Origin: Lindgomyces ingoldianus
Taxonomy: Eukaryota > Ascomycota > Dothideomycetes > Pleosporales > Lindgomycetaceae
Assembly: GCF_010093535.1 (NCBI RefSeq)
Contig: NW_022985217.1
Location: 128,553-192,552, forward strand
Direction of reading: 5' to 3'
Length of the DNA: 64,000 nucleotides
Position 1 is the stretch's first letter; the number at the start of each line of letters is the position of its first letter. Below, piece by piece: positions 1 through 11,900 of the stretch. The translations under genes and the position numbers were made by a program. The notes below the pieces were generated by a model that did no database searches, had not been told where the DNA came from, and saw only the letters and a list, made by a program, of their open reading frames with translations.

Positions 1-1392
1 GGTAGGGACCGTTCTGCGGAACGGGAATGCACGTATGTCGTCAGAAAGAAGGGGCCGAGGGCTTCCAGAAAACTCTAGCTCGGCCGTACCGTAGGGATGG
101 AATGTGATTGATGTGTGATTGAAACCAAAGACGATGCAGAGAGTATTCGGAGAATAGGAGCGAGCGACGGAAAGCGTCTGGGGATGGGAGGGTCCCCACC
201 AGCATGCTGCTTTCCAACTTACCACGTCCGCCTTGTTGCAACTAAAAGGTGCAGGTGACGCAGCGCAACCAGGCGAGCGCTCGTTGGCTGCTTTCAAATC
301 CCGGACGCTGCAGCAAACAGTCCGCTCGTCGAGAAATGGGTGGTCATGAGCGGCAGGCTAATTCATGCGTAGCCGAAAGACTCAAAGTCTGCCGCTTCCC
401 TGGCGTACAGGAGTGGACGAGTTGTGCGACCCCCCTCGCAACGCCCGCCGGCAGACGCTGGACTGATGGCTATGTGTTCGACGCCCAGTTGCTGACAATT
501 GATGCCACCGTCGACAGCTGTCAAAGGCGACGGACCGTGGTCAAGGCACAAAACAGAGGGGTGCAGATGCAGAGAGCTGGAACAGTCGTGGTGGTGGGCC
601 GGGAGTCATGCCACGTTCAAAACCCCTGTAATACCATCCTCCCCGTAGTGCAGATTAAACCAGGGATGCTCACACATTTGGAGTGCCAACATGAGGCACA
701 ACCAAAGGGTTTGAAGGCATTGCTCAACGACCGCCCTGCTGGATTCCACTCGTGGCCCATTTGTCACTCGATTGGGTCTCGCCGCCAGGAACGCTCCCGC
801 TGCCAACTGTCTCCTGAGAACGGGGACGACGCTTCCTCGGGTCTGCGCCCGTCTCCGAGCTGTTCAAGTCTCTCCGGTGTGCAGGATATCGACAGGCATT
901 TCCATCGTGCCGTGAAACTCCTTCTGGAGAAATGACAGGCTAGGTGCAGTTTGTCGGGATTGTCAAGAGACTAACTCGAATACGAACTTGAAAAGCGGCC
1001 TCAGAGCGGGTGGGGCTCGTGCAACATGCATCTCTTGAACTTTGTAATCGGCTCGAGCAAGCCGCTGTTGACATGGACATTTGACATGAAGAGTTTGAGC
1101 ATTGCGATGAACTCAAGAGCGGTTGAATTAAAGTTTTGGATGAGCGTCATTGAGCGTCACGTGTATAAATTCTGTGGCTTTCGACGGGAAGGTGGAAGGC
1201 GGAGACCGGAAAGCACGTCAGAAGATCAAAAGTCTCAAACTCTCCATGCCTATCACAGAAATTTTGACCGAGCGAGCAATAATACACTCTCCTGAAAATG
1301 AACCTAGGTACTCCATCGAGCCCGTTCACCTGGTCGGTCTATCTATAGCAACGAAACATGTTTGAAACTGATCGAACACATAAGAACGTCGG
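1..1392. other. Left flank, no convincing gene
   Basis: This stretch lies downstream of the glycyl-tRNA synthetase stop codon. The longest open frame (249..935, +) has a low-complexity, Cys/Arg/Ser-rich translation with no recognisable motif, and other frames are open over the same bases, so it is not called. The part nearest 1392 presumably includes the 3' UTR of the synthetase. No repeat, tRNA or transposon end was seen. Confidence 0.5.
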
Positions 1393-3823
1393 CTAGTCAA
1401 CATCCTGACCCTCGAAAGCTGGCAGTCTCGATGCTACATCTGCCCACTCCTCGGTACCGTTCACTAGATTCGAAATAGCCTTGCAGATCTCGTCCAAGGA
1501 TGCGCGGACTTGTCGTGTCGTGTCTCGATCGCGCAATGTAAAGGTGTTGTCCTTGACAGATTGAAACTTTGTCAAGTCAGCATCATGTGTGTGTGGGGGG
1601 AGAAAGTCAAACACTTACATCGATGGTGATACCAAGGGGAGTACCTAGTTCATCGTTACGCTACACCTCACGTCAGTACAAGTTCATTGATGAAACATTG
1701 GAAACAGCGTCTTACCGAGTACCGCTTGCCAATTGATGCACCAGAGTCGTCCACTCGGCTGGAAATGCCAATTTCCTGGAGCCTGTTGTTCAAAACACGA
1801 ACGAATGGTTTAAAGTCGGCGTGCGAACTCAGTGGAACGATGAGGACCTTTGTTGGTGCGACTGTTGGGGGGAAGGACAAAATACCACGAGCCTCGTCTT
1901 CGGCACGGGTCCAGTAGTTGTGCTCGCAAAGAGCCTGCACGGCATATATTAGTATATTAGTTGAAGAAAATGGGGCCAGCACCTTACGTAGACTATTCGG
2001 CCAATACCGAAAGATGGCTCAATAACGTTGGGGGTATATTCCCTAACATTCTCTATTCGTGTCCGCTTTTCGATAGTGATGAGCTCCTTGGGGACTTCAA
2101 CCTTTCCGTCGCCAACGCCAGGTACCTCGACTGTGATCTTGCCCTCCTTTTCCAGGTCCAGCGAAAGCTTTTCCCGCATGTCTTGGGTGAGAGCCTCCAG
2201 TGCAGCTTCTACCGTCTTGCCATCTTTCTTAAACTTGGGACCAAACTTCTTCTTGTCGATGTCGACCTGGTATTCCTCAATCTTAAGTGGCTCTTTCCGA
2301 GGTTCCCTCACCATCAAGGGTGCACCAGTTTTCTTCATGTGAACAGACAAGTCATATGCACTCCTGTCGGCACAGCCGACGCACTCAATCCAACCGTACG
2401 AGGTGAAAAGCTCCGCATCCCAACAATCCGTCGCGTAATGCGCCATCTCGTTGGCCATATGTTGTCTGAAACGAATCTTCGCTGGATCGACACCAATTCG
2501 GAGGAGGAAGAGCTGAATGCGAGCAAGAAAGTAACCGAGGGTTTCGTTATCAACGAGACCGGTCTCAACCGCCTTGCCAATCTTTGTGGTCTCAACATGA
2601 GTTTTGCCAGCTAGCTGGACTTCCCGGTTGAGGAGCTCCAGCTCCACGTCCTTTACCTCGTCGAATAGGGGGTGCTTCTTCCCGCCTTCTGGGTCCACGA
2701 AGTGCTCGATTTCTGCCATTAAAAACTCTCGAACTCGCAGCAGGCCGGATCGTGGGGAAATCTCGTTTCGGAAGGATTTGCCAATAGAGGCGGATGCAAA
2801 GGGCATCGACTGTTGATTGAAATCCAGCAGCTTGGCGAAGTTTAGAAACTGACCTTGCGCAGTCTCTGGACGTAAGAAACCAGGCAGATTGGAAGAAGGG
2901 CCAATGGAGGTCTGGAACATCAGGTTGAAAGAAACCGGTGGCTGGAGCTCATTGCCAGTGGCCGGGTTCTTAATATCGTACTTTTTGATTAGGAGGCCAA
3001 GTTCTTCGCCATTATAGTTATCAATTTTAGCCAGAATTTCCTCATACTCCTGCACCAGGGCATCATCCAGCTTCACAGCCGCAATGCTCTTAACCTTCTT
3101 TTTTTTCTTCTTCGGGTCGTCCTTTTCTTCTTCGACCTTCTGGCCCCGAGCCTCCCTGTCGCCCTTCAGCCGAGACTCCAACACCTCTTCAACCAAGTGG
3201 TCTGCGCGGAAGATTTCACCAGTCTTGGGGTCTTTGCACATCCAGTCTGCGAATTTATCCACGTGACCTGAGGTCTTGAGAACTTCGTACGGGGTAAGCA
3301 TGGTGCAGTCCACTGATGTGTGTCAGCCCTCATCCTTCTATGTCGCCTCATGCGTTCCACCTTCAAGCATGTTCTCCTTCAGAACGAAGTGTTTCCTCCA
3401 AATGTCAACAATGTTGTTTGTTAGGGCACAGCCTGGCGGACCGAAGTCATAGAGACCAGAAACGCCGCCATATATATCAAAAGCGGGTGTATAGAAGAGG
3501 CGTCGCTGCAAACCATCAATATAACTCCTCCAAGTAGTAGCAGGAAGCCTTCGAGTTGAAGGGAGAGGGGGGAGGGAGGGGGAGGGGGGGGGCACCTTCA
3601 TGAGAGACTCGAGTGAAGCGCGGTCAAACGGCTGACCATTCTTCATTGTCATAGCGTGGGCCATGTTGGCTTCCTTCTTCCTCTGCGGAAGCTGGAATCG
3701 GCGGGGCGCGGGTGTTGTGGTGAAGCTCCTGGTAGGATAAACAAGGCAAGGTGGGGTACCAAAAAAGGGTTTAGGAAGAGAAGTGAAGCAATTGGAGCGC
3801 AACAAGCTCGACAGCGGGCGCAT
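1393..3823 (-). CDS. GRS1: Glycyl-tRNA synthetase, likely dual cytosolic/mitochondrial
   Basis: Class II aminoacyl-tRNA synthetase that charges tRNA-Gly. Six exons on the minus strand: 3823-3596, 3505-3361, 3312-1988, 1934-1716, 1660-1619 and 1566-1393. All joins keep frame and give 710 aa, normal for eukaryotic alpha2-type enzymes. Visible family motifs are [17 protein letters not shown] near the N-terminus, [13 protein letters not shown], motif 2 ([17 protein letters not shown]) and motif 3 ([11 protein letters not shown]). The C-terminal anticodon-binding domain begins near ALCEHNYW. A lysine-rich linker with six consecutive Lys lies in exon 3. The first 53 residues are Arg/Ser/Thr-rich and lack acids early on, like a mitochondrial presequence. 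A second in-frame Met at about residue 54 ([10 protein letters not shown]) would give the cytosolic form. The gene is head-to-head with RPF1. Family identity is certain; exon borders are inferred from splice consensus and frame. Confidence 0.96.
3561..3592 (+). repeat. G-rich tract in the first intron of the GlyRS gene
   Basis: Seen directly: 32 bases made only of G and A, with runs of 3 to 10 G, lying inside the first GlyRS intron (3506-3595). On the transcribed minus-strand message it is a C-rich pyrimidine tract immediately after the 5' splice site. The plus strand has enough G runs to form a G-quadruplex in principle. No function is implied by sequence alone. Confidence 0.8.
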
Positions 3824-4143
3824 ACACTCAGGATCCTCCTATGTGTGAGAGGAGGAAAAGGGAGAGAAGGGAGAGAAGGTCAATATAAAGCTACGTTGTG
3901 ACTCTTCATGTTCCATCAAATTAATGACTGAGACCCCCGATACAGCCTCGGGAAAACAAATATCCGAGGACTGTGTCCCGCCCAAAGAAAAAAGTTCGTT
4001 GCTTCTTCGTCGCAGCTTTACATGACTGCAAAACGACCCGTGCTCTGAATTTTCCGAACCGTGAATTTTCGGAGCTCCAGGTATGCAATCGCAGCGCTTC
4101 TTTGATCAAATCTAATTGACGGTATGCGGCAGTCTCGCCCAGC
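3824..4143. promoter_or_regulatory. Bidirectional promoter between GlyRS and RPF1
   Basis: This 320-bp gap separates the divergent starts of two translation/ribosome-assembly genes. Two direct copies of TGAATTTTC lie at 4046 and 4062, on the RPF1-proximal side. They loosely resemble the A/T-rich RRPE element known from ribosome-biogenesis promoters of yeasts. There is also a purine-rich duplication (GGGAGAGAA twice) near 3860-3880. Assigning these as functional sites is inference. Confidence 0.4.
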
Positions 4144-5442
4144 ATGGCTGCGTCTAAAGCTTCCGCAATGCCTACGGGCGTCAAACCCAAGAACAAGCTC
4201 CGCCGCCAGTCCGCCTATACGGCCCTCAAAAAATCCAAAGAGGCTGAGAAGCGTGACGCGCGATTTCGTCGTAAGCGGGAGGAAGAAAAAGACCCCTCAC
4301 TCCGCGAGGAGCGGCGAGCTAGAAATGTCCCTGTGACGATCGATGCGAAGAGAACATGGGATGGAGGCGTAGGTGACGAGGAGGATGCGTTGGGGTGGGC
4401 TGTCGATGTGGAGCGACTGGCGAAGAAGAGGAAGCTGGGCGAGGAAGAACAGGGGGCGCGTGAAGAGGAGGGCATATTGGCTAAGTTGAAGAAACTAAAC
4501 GCGGAGGGCGACGGCGACGGCGACAGCGAAGTTGAACAACAAGAGCAGGATGAGGAGGCAGACAGCATGTTAGACTCCGATTCCGATGTAGATGACGATA
4601 TCTCAGACTCAGACACCGCAACATCAACGCCTAGACGCAGTTCTGATCCCCCAAAACGAGCCTCCAGCCCGGCCACATCCACAGCAACTAACCTCGAGCT
4701 CTCCCCTGAGTTCCTCAAACAAAAATTCCCAACCCTCTTCCAACCCCCCGCCGAACCCAAGATCCTCGTCACCACCTCCCTGAACTCCACCCTCCATCAC
4801 GAAGCCCACATCCTAACCTCTCTCCTCCCCAATAGCACCTACATCCGCCGCAGCGCCCACGCGCATGCGCACAAATACTCCGTCCGAGAAATCGCACAGT
4901 TCGCCTCAAATCGGTCCTACACAACTCTTATCATCCTCATGGAAGACCAAAAGCGACCCTCTGGTCTCGATATCGTACACCTTCCATCAGGCCCGCACTT
5001 CCACTTCACCATCACCAACTGGGTCGAAGGCAAAAAACTCCCCGGCCACGGTAACCCCACCGGTCACATCCCAGAACTCATCCTCAACAACTTCCGTACT
5101 CCGCTCGGCCTCCTAACTGCACACCTCTTCCAATCCCTGTACCCCACCTCTCCTGAAATCGAAGGCCGGACTGTCGTTACTCTTCACAACCAGCGCGACT
5201 ACATATTCGTGCGTCGGCACCGCTACATATTCCGGGACAAGCGCGAATCCGAGAAAAGTATCGTAGGGACAGACGGCAAGGCGGTGAAGGGGGTTGAAGA
5301 CATCCGAACAGGGCTACAGGAACTCGGACCCCGGTTTACGTTGAAGTTGCGGCGAGTAGATAGAGGTGTGCAATGGAAGAGTGGGCAAGAATGGGAATGG
5401 AAGAGTAAGATGGAGAAGCAGAGGACGAGGTTTAATATGTAA
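4144..5442 (+). CDS. RPF1: Ribosome production factor 1 (Brix-domain nucleolar protein)
   Basis: Single-exon gene of 432 aa for the Brix-superfamily protein needed for 60S subunit assembly and pre-rRNA processing in the nucleolus. The N-terminus (about 1-65) is basic and carries the conserved stretch KNKLRRQSAYTALKKSKEAEKRDARFRRKREEE, where the family binds pre-ribosomal RNA; residues about 85-170 are an acidic linker (SDSDVDDDISDSD). The Brix domain runs from about 205 (PKILVTTSLN) to about 405, with PSGPHFHFTITNW, NNFRTPLGLLTAHLFQSL and FVRRHRYIF clearly visible. It is longer than the yeast protein (about 295 aa), because of the acidic linker and a Ser/Pro-rich stretch. The start is the first Met that keeps the basic region. 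Codon use shifts sharply toward C-ending codons after about 4640, without a frame break. Confidence 0.95.
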   Translation: MAASKASAMPTGVKPKNKLRRQSAYTALKKSKEAEKRDARFRRKREEEKDPSLREERRARNVPVTIDAKRTWDGGVGDEEDALGWAVDVERLAKKRKLGEEEQGAREEEGILAKLKKLNAEGDGDGDSEVEQQEQDEEADSMLDSDSDVDDDISDSDTATSTPRRSSDPPKRASSPATSTATNLELSPEFLKQKFPTLFQPPAEPKILVTTSLNSTLHHEAHILTSLLPNSTYIRRSAHAHAHKYSVREIAQFASNRSYTTLIILMEDQKRPSGLDIVHLPSGPHFHFTITNWVEGKKLPGHGNPTGHIPELILNNFRTPLGLLTAHLFQSLYPTSPEIEGRTVVTLHNQRDYIFVRRHRYIFRDKRESEKSIVGTDGKAVKGVEDIRTGLQELGPRFTLKLRRVDRGVQWKSGQEWEWKSKMEKQRTRFNM

Positions 5443-6433
5443 AACTTTGCAGTAGGTGCAAGACTAGGTTTACGATTTCTATGAGATTAGATTAGGGCGA
5501 GGAAGACCTAGGTTTCAAGAGAAGGAGGATTGATAATACAACAGACACTGCGTCTATGCCACCGAATCAATCATTGCTGAAGAATAGCAACTATAGATTA
5601 CATGGAGGACTCTACTATCCACTCTACCTTCTCTATGTGCCTTGTGGTTCGTGCCGTGAGCGCAAAGATTCACACCGATATGTGTGTGAATCAGTAAAAT
5701 ACGCAGCTTAAATCGAAACCCCGCATTTTCATACACTCTAAGTATGAAACCTCTTTCTTCTGGGTCTGACCTTCGTCAAGCTCCCATCAAAGGCAGTCAA
5801 AATTCAGCATCGTGTGTATTCGACGGAACCTAAGCACAAATTACACTACTTAACAAAAGTCCCAACTCCACCTATTCACCTATCTACCCATCCCTTACAC
5901 AGCTTATTAAAAAAAAAAACGCTTGGTCATAACAAACACCACACAGGCCATGAAAATGCACCAGACTCCATTCCCATTTCCGCTCATCAGAACCCTCTAA
6001 ACCTCTAACCTTTGGCCCAGGACCGATCCCATATCAAACGAACTCCATTTCAGGCCACGGACAAGCCCACGCCATCCCATAAGCATATAATTGCACAGAG
6101 TACGTTTCCAGGAGTACAAACGGGAGCTTAAACTCTTTGGAAGGTAAGTTGGGCCCCGCGTGTCAGTTCGAGGAGGCCTTGGAGCGAGCAATCGTATGCA
6201 ACCTACACTAATTCTCGGATCCCGGATTTATAATAATCCGAACAACGGTGGGGATTCTGTGAACTGCACCGACAAGGCAACAGGCTGATTTGGAGGGCAA
6301 ACTGTTTCTGTTTAATTGGAAGAGGGATCTGACTATCTTAGGCCTGGTATGGGATGTTCATGGGAGAATTTTGGCGATCCGGAAGATGATTCTGCTTGTT
6401 TTGGGGTTGTTTCTGGCCGTTTGAAGGGCCGTT
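5443..6433. other. Convergent intergenic region (RPF1/POP2 3' ends)
   Basis: RPF1 and POP2 converge here. It is A/T-rich with a poly-A run near 5910-5920, and small open frames have no recognisable content. It probably holds the two 3' UTRs and polyadenylation signals. No separate gene is supported. Confidence 0.5.
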
Positions 6434-8205
6434 CTACTTCCCTGAATATCTGAACTCGCCAAAAGCGCCTGTCGCTCCGGGAGTCATCATCCCGCTGTGA
6501 CCTTGTGGTCCAGGGGTGGATGCCAGGCCTGCTGGATGGCTGGTAGGGGTGCTTGGTCCGTTGCCGCCTTGGTGTCCGCCTGCGTTGCCTGGATGAAATA
6601 TCATCCCGCCGTTCATGCCTGGATAACCGGCGATACTCTGGGCTCCTTGTGCGGCCAGAACAGCGGCTTGGGCTGTTGCGCTGGCCGGCGGGGGTACGCC
6701 CGTCAATCCCCACATTTGTCCATTCATTTCGTCAGCAATGTTGTTGTCGAACACCCTTTCCCGAATCTTCCAAAACACACCGCCAGTGAGCCAGGCGTCT
6801 GATCCTGCTGTATGCTGATTGCCAATGCGCTGGCATCCCAATTCGTCTGCTAGGTCCTGCAGTCCAGATTTGGTCCCGACATTGTTGATGATGGTGGTTG
6901 CGGTGGATCCTATCACGCCACGCCGCATAAGATTTATCGCATGACGCCAGAGGTACTTAACATCGAGGAGCTTCGGAAAGAAGATTTGGACCAATTTGCG
7001 GTACTGATCTTCGTCCTCAGGGAGAGGTTTCGCCGTCAACATCTTGATCAGATACGCAACGTCATAGCCCGAATGGAACGATATCCAATTGATGTCATCA
7101 GAGAGCGTCATTCCAGATGTGATGAGGAGAGATCCGAATTCCTGAGGATCGATGCCTTGCGTAGCGAGCTTGTCGAAGTCTGCGCCGGATTTCCTGAGCA
7201 TTTCGATTGACTCTTCATTGTACATGTCGTTCTCGAGCGAGAACTGGAAGTTGAACGTCCAAGTGCAGGGACAGACAACGATATTTTGCGCATATAGCTG
7301 CACCGTCTTGGGTTGGTAACTCAGGGAGCTCATATCCAGCTGCGGTGGTGGAACATCACCATTTACTGAGAAAAGAGTGATACCCAGCTGGATGATTTTG
7401 AGGAGATCTACATTGCAGCGAACAGTTTGGTAATGATAGGACGCTTTCGATGGGAAGTCTCCAATTGGTCGAGCGACAACACCTGGGAATTCGGTATCCT
7501 GGAAATATGTTTAGTGGGTGTATTGAATTTAGAAAACGAATGAAAATTTCAGGGGAGTGACAATAGATACCCAGTCATGGTCAGGAAAGAAGGTCAGTTC
7601 ATCATGCTTGGGAGCCCCATTACGATACGCCTTACAGACATCAAGGTATTAGAAACAATCCCCCACAGAAAATCCTCTGGTTGGGCACCAAGAGTACAGG
7701 AGCATTTTGGTCTGAAAGTTTAAGTGGGAAAGATACTGACCATCGATATGTAGGGATATTTATCGACCAAGGAGCGTAGCAAATCCATTTCCTGGTGGAG
7801 GTTCGAACGCCAGACCTCCCGTATCCGTTGTTTCATGCCTTTCATGCCATCTTGACCCCGACCCAGAGCAGCTTCCTGTTGCAATTGAGCACCGTGAGCG
7901 AACCGCATTCGTGCCTCGTGGCCATCCAGCCCGGTTCCTCCACCTACGCCGCCGAGCCCTGCCGCACTGCCGAGCCCTGCGCCGCCAACACCCCCGCCGA
8001 GCCCTGCATTCGACTGAAAGCTATTCTGGTTGTGCCCAAAGAGGTTGAGGCTGTGGCTCTGGTTGCCTCCGCCGAAGCCTGGGTGTTGGAGATTCTGCTG
8101 GTGCTGCTGCTGGAGATGCGGCTGCTGGTGTATCGGGTGGCTTGAGATGTGCTGGAATGGATTTGAAAGATTACCACCCGGGAAGCGGTTGCCGGGGGGA
8201 GGCAT
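6434..8205 (-). CDS. POP2: CCR4-NOT deadenylase subunit CAF1/POP2
   Basis: DEDD-family 3'-5' exoribonuclease that shortens mRNA poly(A) tails as part of CCR4-NOT. Two exons: 8205-7741 and 7498-6434, joined across a 242-nt intron so that YPYISM is followed by DTEFPGVVARP, exactly the family sequence; 509 aa. Catalytic signatures are DTEFPG (first D and E), SFHSGYDVAYL (second D) and HTAGSDAWLTG (final D and nearby H). The N-terminal roughly 110 residues are Gln/His/Gly-rich and disordered, and the C-terminal roughly 100 residues are Gly/Pro/Ala-rich; both flank the core in many filamentous fungi. The frame stays open upstream of 8205 without an ATG, so the Met at 8205 (MPPPGNRFPGG) is chosen. 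A start in an unseen upstream exon is possible. Head-to-head with the complex I subunit gene. Confidence 0.93.
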
Positions 8206-8546
8206 ATTTCCTATCGGCGGGTAGTTTGAAGTCGGGAAGTTGGAGGAGGGCTTCTGTTGAACCAAGTGGAAGGAGGGAGCGTAGAGGAATTTCCTGTTCG
8301 TGAATGATTCGACGTGGTCTGTGGGTTTAGAGATAGATGGTTCCAGTGACAGTCAAGTGTTGTGGTGAAAGTCGATGGCAGGAGGTCAAGGACCTGGCTG
8401 GGTGTTCGCGTTGGTGGACTTGGAGCGCATCCATGGATTGTAGGCTAAGCTTGGGCCGCCCATTATCTTGGCGCTCACATCTCGATGAAGCTTCAAACTG
8501 ACGACCGCATCGCCTCCCTCGACTCTGTCTCTCAACACACATCACA
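8206..8546. promoter_or_regulatory. Bidirectional promoter between POP2 and the complex I B12 gene
   Basis: The 341-bp gap between two divergent start codons must hold both 5' UTRs and promoters. The minus-strand frame of POP2 remains open for part of it without an ATG. No TATA box was evident and no specific factor site is claimed. Confidence 0.4.
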
Positions 8547-8937
8547 ATGAGGCCAACACGGTAAGTTCTGCTACTACAATGCATTTAAATGATCATACAT
8601 TCCCTGGGAGGTCAATTGCTAACGTCCTTCACTCAGCGTTTACATGGCGCCACGCCCCTCCCTCACCGGCTTTGACCCAAAGAAGCTCGCCGCAGCAACT
8701 AAAAACATAAAAGGCGACCCGTGGGCACGATAGTATGTTCTTTTGCTCCAGAAGTGGTGCCAATTGCGGTCGGTATACTGAGCTACGTCCAGTGAGGCAT
8801 GGCGGTACACAGGCATGTTCACCCGGTTCAATCGATTCAGAGGCACATTCCCTGGTCTCGGCATCGCGACTGTAGCATTCGCCGGATATCTGGTATACGA
8901 GGAGATGTTTATGAAGGAAGAGCATGAGCATCACTGA
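8547..8937 (+). CDS. NADH:ubiquinone oxidoreductase B12 subunit (NDUFB3-like)
   Basis: A small gene reconstructed from three exons: 8547-8560, 8637-8732 and 8793-8937 (introns 76 and 60 nt with GTAAGT/GTATGT donors and CTCAG/TCCAG acceptors). It encodes 84 aa. The translation contains GFDPKKLAAATKNIKGDPWAR, then EAWRYTGMFTRFNRFRG, one hydrophobic helix (FPGLGIATVAFAGYLVYEE) and a His-rich tail ending EEHEHH. The pattern of a WRxxG-type N-terminus, one membrane helix and a His-rich end is that of the accessory B12/NDUFB3 subunit of complex I, which sits in the inner mitochondrial membrane arm. The first exon is only 14 nt, so the gene is easily missed by open-frame searches. It faces POP2 across a short shared promoter. 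Confidence 0.88.
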
Positions 8938-11900
8938 ACAGTTGAGAGGAAGCCGAGGCGGAATCATGCACGTTTGGGGCGTCCCGGTTGATTCGGACAT
9001 CGTAGCTCCCATGGCTGTACATATTGAATACCAAATGCAGAACGATGGAGAAAGTCGATTCAAGAATGGCTAGCTCCTGAGAAATGGAGGTGTACCATGA
9101 AAATCTCAATAGCTCAGAATTCGTCCCGTTAACCCGTCCGACCCGAGTTTTGCACTGAATTTGGCATGAAAATCGAGTTCAGTCCTCCCACATTCACTAT
9201 TCAAAGCATCATCCTCATCTATTCAATGTGTAAGGCCACCTAGATGGTCATGGACACAGATACCAAAATGTAATCTCACCGACCGATCTCACTAGCGGTC
9301 CGCCCGACTATTTCCGTATGACTGCAGCTCCTCAAGAGTTACACAGCTATACTCTTACACTCTTACAGCATTGCATATAGATTAAAAGTGCTCACAGCCC
9401 AACGTGTCTGACCTGAAGCACAGTGTCATCCTTGTGTGCAACTCTGCAGATCCGTTCATGGAAAACCAAAAATACAGAGCAGAGCACCAAGACTAACAAT
9501 ACCTACTCTTACCTGGATTCCCCTCCTAAAAAATGCGCGGAGTTTTCATAGGGCCGGCTGTCGTATTTGGAGAAAGCTGATTCTTAGGTAAGTCGGCGCA
9601 TCCAGAATCCGGATGGACTCCCGAATGTAAAGCGATGCATTGTCTCAAACGCTCGTCTTCAAAAAGCTGCAGCCTCTTTCACGCGTGGCTTCAATATGGC
9701 AGGGCGAACGGATATTGACCTCGAGCAGCTACTCGTAGCTGCGTCGGCATCGCAGAAACTAGTGAGATTGCAAACCCAGATACATGCTCCCCGAAGCGCT
9801 AGAGTGGGTACAGATCTTGAGCAGGCCCGATAATAAGACTCTGTGGTTTTCTTAAAAAACATTTAAATTTGGCGCTGCTAGAGGCAAGAAAGTCTCTGTA
9901 TGTTTGGCGAGGGGAAGGTGTCAGTTCGTCGGTGGATACGGGTCGAATTTCAGTATGTTAACTACTTGCACAATCGTTGACTCTTGTACCCCCCAATCCT
10001 AGAGGTAGAAAGGGCAATCTTTAAGCCGGCGAGAGATTGCTAGCTCTAGGATGTCCCTTCGTAGTGATGAGGGGCGATAAATAGGTGCAGGTGAGAGCAG
10101 CTGCGGGGTTGTGTGAAAGCCTATTGGGGAGAAGAGCACGATCATTGAACCAGAGGTCCTGCAACGCATGCGAGGTTGAGGAATTGCTATGAAGTAGTGT
10201 AATAGTGCCTGGTCGCCGAATCCACTCTCTGAAAATGAATCACTGCGCTATAGTGACAAGGAGGGTTGTAAAGCACAACGTTGACTTCAAGCGGTCGTGA
10301 TAATCTCCTGATGCGGAAGCCTCAATCCACCCAACCTTCGAAGAAACTCGAACGTGGGAGGGCTTCGCTAACAGGGGAGTCCTATTATTCGGATGCTGAG
10401 ACCGAGGTCCTCATAACCCGAAAGGTGTCGTTCAAAGCACGTTCTGCACAATGTTTGAAACCACTAGACACCGCACCATGTTTTGTGGTTCAGGCAGTGC
10501 GCGTGTCGATGCCAAGCCCACTGTTCACCTCGGTGAACCTTCCTGAGCTCTTCAAGGTTTAGAAATTGTGCAGTTTGGACCCAACAGTGTGAGGCATTCG
10601 GTATCAGTGAAGTCCTGCAGGGTTGCCATGTGCAAAAGATTACTTGGACAGGAGAAAAGAGTTCACCGGGACCTAAAAGATACTTTGCGATGTGCTCTTT
10701 AATTCACTTTGACTTTTTGAGGAGAACGCAATAATCGTCCTTCCCGCGGGGAACTGCAGAGAATACCATTATTCACTCGTCCAATGGGGGCTCTGGTAGC
10801 CTTGGACACTCGCCGCTGTACTATTTGAAATCGGAATCAATTGTCAGTTGATTAAGATCCAAACGGAGAAGTAGTAGTAGTAGTAGAATAGGAACGATTG
10901 TCAGCTCCGCTGCAACGTTAAATGGTCGATCTTCCGATGGTAGATCACCTGCCAAGTGTCGTGTGTTTGACTACTGGACGGGGGCAGATACCAAACCCTG
11001 TCACTGAGCAATGAACTAGGGCACCAATCAAAACTGAAGAAAAACGAAATCAGCTTTCTCCACTTATACGCATTGTGTCTGTGGAGAGTTAAACACCTTT
11101 CTACTGGGGATTCCAGTTGTCAAAGAAAAGAAGGTGCAACTAAAATTGAGAAGAGGAACCACCGAACGAAACGCCACTTCCCTAATAACCACAGAACCCC
11201 AAACCCTAGTGTCATGGGTGAATTTATGCAATATGACGAGGCGCATTTGAAGGCGACGGCTAAGAATAGAGATTCGTCCTCTCAAGCCTTCTGTGAATAG
11301 TATGTAGCGATACGTCGGGGGGATACACAGCGCGAAAACAGACGAAAAAGTTGAATATTCAATGCTCATCACTCAGCTTACCCTCGTGTCAAAGGTGTGC
11401 TCTCTACAAAGACACAGCGAACCGGAATATGCACGGGAAGTCTGCGCCGGACGAGAAAATGCAAGGCCGGTACATCGGCTTTGAATAGATTTTGAGGTGA
11501 TTCTGCACCCCCAGAGGGTCCCTTAACTCGATGGCAAAAAAATGCGATTTGGAAACACAGATTCTCCGAGAAGGATCCGACAAAAAAAAAACGCCTGGTG
11601 TCAAGACATTTGTCAAAGATTTACAGTTGGGCGCTGACGGAGACTTGACGAAGGTCTTACGATCTACCTTCGAAGACTGGTTGCCTAAGAGAATGGCGGA
11701 AGGGAATATGCAGGTACGGGGGAGTGGATGCAGGGTTCTCACATTATTAAAAGTTCATATCGTTGGCGGAATTCCAACTCGCACGAAGATGTAGAAGGAA
11801 CAACGTTCCGTCCTCACAGATTGCACCAGGCTTCCCTTCAAGGCAGTTCTGTGGCTGCTGTATTTGAAACCTTTGGCTGCCTGTAAGCTGAAGCTGCTGG

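Noticed and set aside
249..935. 228-aa plus-strand open frame
   Set aside because: Composition is not protein-like, minus-strand frames overlap it, and no motif or splice partner is visible.
11531..11794. 87-aa Lys-rich plus-strand frame (MAKKCDLETQIL start)
   Set aside because: Slightly more protein-like than its neighbours, but no family, no splice partner and an antisense frame of similar length.
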